A stretch of DNA of 9,695 nt from an uncultured Streptococcus sp. (lineage in GTDB: Bacteria > Bacillota > Bacilli > Lactobacillales > Streptococcaceae), in NCBI GenBank assembly GCA_905373305.1, contig CAJPSM010000048.1:1-9695 (forward strand), given 5' to 3'. Shown piece by piece: positions 6,126 to 9,695 of the stretch. The notes below the pieces were generated by a model, which worked only from the letters and a program-made list of their open reading frames with translations, was not told the DNA's origin and searched no databases. The position numbers and the translations under genes are program-made. How positions within the stretch are numbered: position 1 is the first letter of the stretch; every line of letters begins with the position of its first letter.

Positions 6126-7376
6126 ATGGAATTAGTGCCCGGAATTTCAGCACATTTTGTTCAATCCAAAAAGTTTAAAACAAATAAAATCACTATTCGT
6201 TTTACTGCTTCCTTATCTCTTGAGACTGTAGCAGGACGCATGTTAAGTGCGAGTATGTTGGAGACTGCCAATAAAGCTTACCCAACATCTCAAGCTTTTC
6301 GTAGATATTTAGCAAGTTTGTATGGAACAGATATTTCTACGAGTGCTTATCGTAGGGGACAGGCACATGTTCTTGACTTAACCTTTACCTATGTGCGGGA
6401 TGAGTTTTTGAGTAAGAAAAATGTCTTGACTTCTCAAATTTTGGAATTGGTGAAACAGACTTTATTTGCCCCCTTAGTTCAAGATGGTGCTTTTGAGTCA
6501 GCCTTATTTGAAATTGAAAAAAAACAATTATTGGCTAGCTTAGCTACTGATATGGATGATTCATTTTATTTTGCTCATAAGGAGTTGGATAGCTTGTTCT
6601 TCCATGATGAACGTCTTAAATTGAGATACAGTGATTTACGAAATCGTATTTCAAATGAGTCCCCAGAAAGTAGTTACACTTGTTTTCAAGATGCTCTGAA
6701 AAATGATCGAATTGATTTCTTTTTCTTGGGTGATTTTAATGAAGTAGAAGTGAAGGAGTGGTTGAGGTCATTCTCCTTTACTGGGCGTCAAATTGATGTC
6801 AAGCCTCAGTACCAACAACCATATTCAAATGTCCTTCGGGAAGGAATGATTCGTAAGAATGTAGGCCAATCCGTTTTGGAATTGTCTTACCATTGTTCTA
6901 CGAGCTATGGAGATAAGCATCATTTGGCCATGGTAGTAATGAATGGTCTATTAGGTGGTTTTGCTCATTCTAAGCTTTTTACAAATGTTCGGGAAAATGC
7001 TGGTCTAGCCTACACTATCTCCAGTCAGTTAGATTTGTTTAGTGGTCAATTGAGGATGTATGCTGGCATCGATCGGGGAAATCGCAATCAAGCCAGAAAA
7101 TTGATGAATCATCAATTACTTGAACTAAAAAAAGGTAATTTTACAGATTTTGAGCTTGAACAAACCAAGGAGATGATTCGCAGAACCTTGTTGCTTGCGC
7201 AAGATAGTCAGACCTCACTAATCGAGCGAGTTTATTTGAATAGTCTGTTAGGGAAATCTACATCAGATTTTGACAGTTGGGTTGAAAAATTAAACCAAGT
7301 TGACAAAGAAGCTATCTGCAAAGCAGCAAATAGTGTTCGGTTACAAGCGATATACTTTATGGAAGGAATAGAATGA
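6126..7376 (+). CDS. yfmF: M16 peptidase-like protein YfmF, catalytically inactive partner (EF-P modification-associated)
   Basis: A 416-residue M16-family (insulinase/mitochondrial processing peptidase fold) protein without signal peptide or membrane segment. The zinc motif HxxEH is absent: the equivalent region (about 37-54, G-R-M-L-S-A-S-M-L-E-T-A-N-K) has no histidine. The C-terminal half keeps the M16B substrate-binding pattern V288-R289-E-N-A-G-L-A-Y296, with the conserved Arg and Tyr. It is therefore expected to be the non-catalytic subunit of a heterodimer with the next gene product. The B. subtilis counterpart is ymfF, one of the genes reported as needed for 5-aminopentanol modification of elongation factor P; whether this holds in streptococci is not shown here. 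The start has a perfect AAGGAGGT 5 nt upstream. The stop overlaps the yfmH start as ATGA. Confidence 0.9.
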   Translation: MELVPGISAHFVQSKKFKTNKITIRFTASLSLETVAGRMLSASMLETANKAYPTSQAFRRYLASLYGTDISTSAYRRGQAHVLDLTFTYVRDEFLSKKNVLTSQILELVKQTLFAPLVQDGAFESALFEIEKKQLLASLATDMDDSFYFAHKELDSLFFHDERLKLRYSDLRNRISNESPESSYTCFQDALKNDRIDFFFLGDFNEVEVKEWLRSFSFTGRQIDVKPQYQQPYSNVLREGMIRKNVGQSVLELSYHCSTSYGDKHHLAMVVMNGLLGGFAHSKLFTNVRENAGLAYTISSQLDLFSGQLRMYAGIDRGNRNQARKLMNHQLLELKKGNFTDFELEQTKEMIRRTLLLAQDSQTSLIERVYLNSLLGKSTSDFDSWVEKLNQVDKEAICKAANSVRLQAIYFMEGIE

Positions 7377-8656
7377 CATCAGTTATCTTTGAAGAAAAAT
7401 ACTATCCTGCTGTAAAGGAGACGGTTTATCAGACTCGTCTATCAAATGGATTGACAGTGTCTCTCCTTCCTAAGAAACAATTTAATGAAGTTTACGGAGT
7501 TGTAACAGTTCGATTTGGATCAGTAGACACAAGCTTTACACTATCTGAAAAAGGTTTACAGTCTTATCCAGCTGGCATTGCACATTTTCTTGAACATAAA
7601 CTGTTTGAGAGAGAAAATGCTGAAGACCTTATGGAGTCTTTTACACGTTTGGGATCTGATAGCAATGCTTTTACAAGTTTTACAAAGACGAGTTATTTGT
7701 TTTCAACAATAGATTATTTATCAGAAAATTTGGCTTTGCTTGAAGAATTGGTAACAGTTGTACATTTTACAGAAGAGTCAGTCGAGAGAGAGCGGGAAAT
7801 TATCCAACAGGAACGTGAGATGTACCAAGACGATCCAGATTCGCGTCTGTTTTTTGCAACCTTAGCAAATCTTTATCCCAATACTCCTCTGGCAGCGGAT
7901 ATTGTTGGAAGTGAAAAATCAATTAACAATATTCAGCTAAATGACTTAAAAGATAACTTTACAGCCTTTTACAAACCTGTCAATATGTCTTTGTTTTTAG
8001 TTGGAAATTTTGATGTAGATACGGTTGAGAAGTATTTTTCGCAAAAGAAACTTGGAAACTTGGAAGAAATGCTAGTAAGGAAGGAGAAGCTTACTTTACA
8101 AGCTGTCAAAGAAACAGATAGCCTTCGGATGGAAATTTCTTCACCAAAGCTTGCTGTTGGAATTAGGGGAGCAGGTGAAGTGGCAGAAGAAGATTGCTAC
8201 CGTTATAATGTTTTGTTAAAATTACTGTTTACGATGATGTTTGGTTGGACTTCTGAGCGATTTCAAAAGTTATATGAGACAGGGAAGTTGGATGCCTCGC
8301 TGTCCTTAGAGGTGGAAGTGAATAGCCGCTTTCATTTTGTAATGTTGACGATGGATACGAAAGAACCTGTTTCGTTGTCACATCAATTTCGAAAGGCTAT
8401 TCTCAACTTTACGAAAGATTCAGATCTTACAGAGGAACATCTGGATCTTGTTAAGAGTGAGATGTTTGGGGAATTTTTCAGTAGTATGAACTCCTTGGAA
8501 TTTATTGCAACACAATACGATCCTATGGATCGCGGAGAAACAATTTTTGATTTTCCGAAAATTTTACAGGAAATTACTTTGGAAGATGTTCTTGAAGCTG
8601 GACATCGTTTGATTGATAATGGTGATCTAGTTGATTTTACAATCTTTCCTGCTTAA
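7373..8656 (+). CDS. yfmH: M16 zinc peptidase YfmH, catalytic partner (EF-P modification-associated)
   Basis: A 427-residue M16-family metallopeptidase of cytoplasmic type. The inverted zinc motif is H71-F-L-E-H75: the two His bind zinc and E74 is the general base. The distal pair E140 and E147 (E-R-E-I-I-Q-Q-E) supplies the third zinc ligand, E147, as in pitrilysin. The segment S96-N-A-F-T-S-F-T-K-T-S-Y, typical of M16, follows the zinc motif. The C-terminal domain is the usual non-catalytic repeat. The start codon overlaps the yfmF stop by 4 bp, with AAGGA 5 nt upstream, pointing to coupled translation and equal amounts of both subunits. The B. subtilis counterpart is ymfH, again linked genetically to EF-P modification; the peptide substrate is unknown. 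Confidence 0.93.
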   Translation: MTSVIFEEKYYPAVKETVYQTRLSNGLTVSLLPKKQFNEVYGVVTVRFGSVDTSFTLSEKGLQSYPAGIAHFLEHKLFERENAEDLMESFTRLGSDSNAFTSFTKTSYLFSTIDYLSENLALLEELVTVVHFTEESVEREREIIQQEREMYQDDPDSRLFFATLANLYPNTPLAADIVGSEKSINNIQLNDLKDNFTAFYKPVNMSLFLVGNFDVDTVEKYFSQKKLGNLEEMLVRKEKLTLQAVKETDSLRMEISSPKLAVGIRGAGEVAEEDCYRYNVLLKLLFTMMFGWTSERFQKLYETGKLDASLSLEVEVNSRFHFVMLTMDTKEPVSLSHQFRKAILNFTKDSDLTEEHLDLVKSEMFGEFFSSMNSLEFIATQYDPMDRGETIFDFPKILQEITLEDVLEAGHRLIDNGDLVDFTIFPA

Positions 8657-8691
8657 AAGATGACTAATACTAGAAAGAAGGAATAGTACGT

Positions 8692-9513
8692 ATGAGAAAA
8701 AAAACAATTGGTGAGGTTCTGCGTTTAGCTAGAATTAACCAAGGATTGAGTTTAGAAGAATTGCAGGAAAAAACGGATATTCAGATGAATTTATTAGAGG
8801 CTATGGAGGCTGATGATTTTGATCAACTTCCTAGTCCATTTTATGCTCGTTCTTTTTTAAGAAAATATGCCTGGGCGGTTGAATTGGACGAGCGAATCAT
8901 TTTGGATGCCTATGATTCAGGTAGTATGATCACCTATGAAGAGGTCGATGTTGATGAAGAAGACTTGTCTGGTCGTAGACGATCAAATAAGAAAAAAACG
9001 TCTTATCTCCCTCTGTTTTACTTCGTTCTGTTTGCTTTGTCGATTTTAATTTTTGTGACTTACTATGTCTGGAACTACATCCAAACTCAGCCAAGTCCGT
9101 CTTCAGCTAATTATAGTGTTGTGAACTCAACTAGTTCAACAACCTCGTCTAGTTCATCTTCTAGTAATCAGACATCAAGCTCATCTTCTACTGCGGAATC
9201 AACTATTACCATTTCAGGTGAAGGGAACCGCATTGAAGCTCGCTATAAAACGAGTAAGGAAACAGCTACGGTTCAGCTAACAGTTTCAGATACAACTAGC
9301 TGGGTAAGTGTTTCAGGAAGTGAACTTGAAGGTGGTGTGACTTTATCATCAGATAATAAAAACGCAAAAACAACAGTTTCGACGAAAGAACCTGTGACTA
9401 TTACTTTGGGTGTAGTGAAGGGAGTTACTTTAACTGTGGACAATCAAACAATCGATACTTCCAAGCTGACAACTCAGACTGGAACTGTGACACTTACATT
9501 CACTACAGATTAA
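8692..9513 (+). CDS. rodZ: RodZ-type helix-turn-helix membrane protein (YmfM-like), cell-shape/elongasome
   Basis: A 273-residue bitopic membrane protein. Residues 5-70 form an Xre-like helix-turn-helix (I6-G-E-V-L-R-L-A-R, then G18-L-S-L-E-E-L-Q and S53-F-L-R-K-Y-A) of the RodZ type, which binds cytoskeletal or division partners rather than DNA. An acidic stretch (83-91) and a basic one (95-102) precede one transmembrane helix (about 105-128), giving N-in/C-out topology. Outside follows a Ser/Thr linker (143-170) and a C-terminal beta domain of the DUF4115 type (about 172-272). In pneumococcus RodZ takes part in the peripheral peptidoglycan elongasome although streptococci lack MreB. The gene lies 35 bp after yfmH with AAGGA 9 nt before ATG, and directly upstream of pgsA as ymfM does in B. 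subtilis. Confidence 0.92.
   Translation: MRKKTIGEVLRLARINQGLSLEELQEKTDIQMNLLEAMEADDFDQLPSPFYARSFLRKYAWAVELDERIILDAYDSGSMITYEEVDVDEEDLSGRRRSNKKKTSYLPLFYFVLFALSILIFVTYYVWNYIQTQPSPSSANYSVVNSTSSTTSSSSSSSNQTSSSSSTAESTITISGEGNRIEARYKTSKETATVQLTVSDTTSWVSVSGSELEGGVTLSSDNKNAKTTVSTKEPVTITLGVVKGVTLTVDNQTIDTSKLTTQTGTVTLTFTTD
9115..9204 (+). repeat. Serine-codon-rich low-complexity tract inside rodZ
   Basis: The codons for residues about 142-171 of the RodZ-type protein are mainly TCA, TCT, AGT and AGC with a few ACA/ACT/ACC. They encode an extracellular Ser/Thr linker including runs of seven and five serines. Near-repeats of AGTTCATCTTCT make length change by slippage or recombination plausible. Confidence 0.55.
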
Positions 9514-9523
9514 GGAAGAACCA

Positions 9524-9695
9524 ATGAAAAAAGAACAAATCCCTAATTTATTAACAATTGGTAGAATTCTCTTTATACCTCTCTTTATTCTTATTTTGAC
9601 TTTGGACCATTCACAAGGCAGTCACCTGCTGGCAGCGATTATCTTTGCAGTTGCTAGTGTAACGGATTATCTTGATGGCTACCTTGCTCGTAAAT
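9524..9695 (+). CDS. pgsA: CDP-diacylglycerol--glycerol-3-phosphate 3-phosphatidyltransferase, N-terminal part
   Basis: Only the first 57 codons are inside the window. The enzyme transfers the phosphatidyl group from CDP-diacylglycerol to glycerol-3-phosphate, giving phosphatidylglycerol phosphate at the membrane, the first committed step to phosphatidylglycerol and cardiolipin. The start is M-K-K-E-Q-I-P-N-L-L-T-I-G-R, the family's usual N-terminus. Two hydrophobic helices follow (about 15-27 and 35-47), then the beginning of the CDP-alcohol phosphotransferase motif, D48-Y-L-D51-G52-Y-L-A55-R56; the second half (G-x3-D-x3-D) lies beyond the edge. The ATG is 10 bp after the rodZ stop, and its AAGGA ribosome site overlaps that stop codon, so it is clearly in the same operon. 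Confidence 0.95.
   Translation, partial: MKKEQIPNLLTIGRILFIPLFILILTLDHSQGSHLLAAIIFAVASVTDYLDGYLARK

Noticed and set aside
1..9695. Mobile elements, CRISPR, tRNA, BOX/RUP-type repeats
   Set aside because: I looked for transposase motifs, evenly spaced repeats, cloverleaf-like segments and the small interspersed repeats common in pneumococcus, and saw none I could support.

Overview
The window looks like chromosomal backbone DNA from a mitis-group Streptococcus (S. mitis, S. oralis or S. pneumoniae neighbourhood). The DNA is AT-rich, the Shine-Dalgarno sequences are strong, and the promoters use TATAAT-like -10 elements, mostly of the extended TGn type. The encoded proteins match, from memory, the streptococcal block ABC-F / trpS / guaB / recF / yaaA / M16 pair / rodZ / pgsA. 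RecF seems to differ from the pneumococcal protein as I recall it, so a non-pneumococcal mitis-group species is somewhat more likely. I see no insertion sequence, prophage, CRISPR array, tRNA or rRNA.

Layout. Positions 1-1585 (minus) hold an ABC-F ATPase that starts with TTG and runs off the left edge. A 195-bp divergent intergenic region follows, with a promoter for each side and a perfect 17-bp palindrome. Next come trpS (1781-2806, plus) with its own terminator and guaB (2968-4446, plus) with its own promoter. One bidirectional terminator (4452-4485) then separates guaB from the convergent yaaA-recF operon (5967-4505, minus). From a second divergent promoter region (5968-6125) a plus-strand operon runs to the right edge: yfmF (6126-7376), yfmH (7373-8656, 4-bp overlap), a rodZ-type gene (8692-9513) and the first 57 codons of pgsA (9524-). 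The longest stretch without a gene is under 200 bp.

Function. The genes are mostly housekeeping: translation (TrpRS and the ribosome-associated ABC-F), GMP synthesis (IMP dehydrogenase), recombinational repair (RecF with a small S4-domain RNA-binding protein), cell-shape/peptidoglycan assembly (RodZ type) and phospholipid synthesis (PgsA). The two M16 proteins form an apparent active/inactive peptidase pair, linked in Bacillus subtilis to EF-P modification. The right-hand operon keeps the B. subtilis order ymfF-ymfH-...-ymfM-pgsA without the genes between ymfH and ymfM.

I found no wholly new system. The best leads are: (i) the ABC-F protein has one intact composite ATP site and one in which every half is degenerate; (ii) the palindrome between ABC-F and trpS fits a GlnR/TnrA-type box; (iii) TrpRS belongs to the divergent 'TrpRS II' type rather than the usual Bacillus/E. 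coli type; (iv) catalytic and substrate-binding residues are split between the two M16 proteins.
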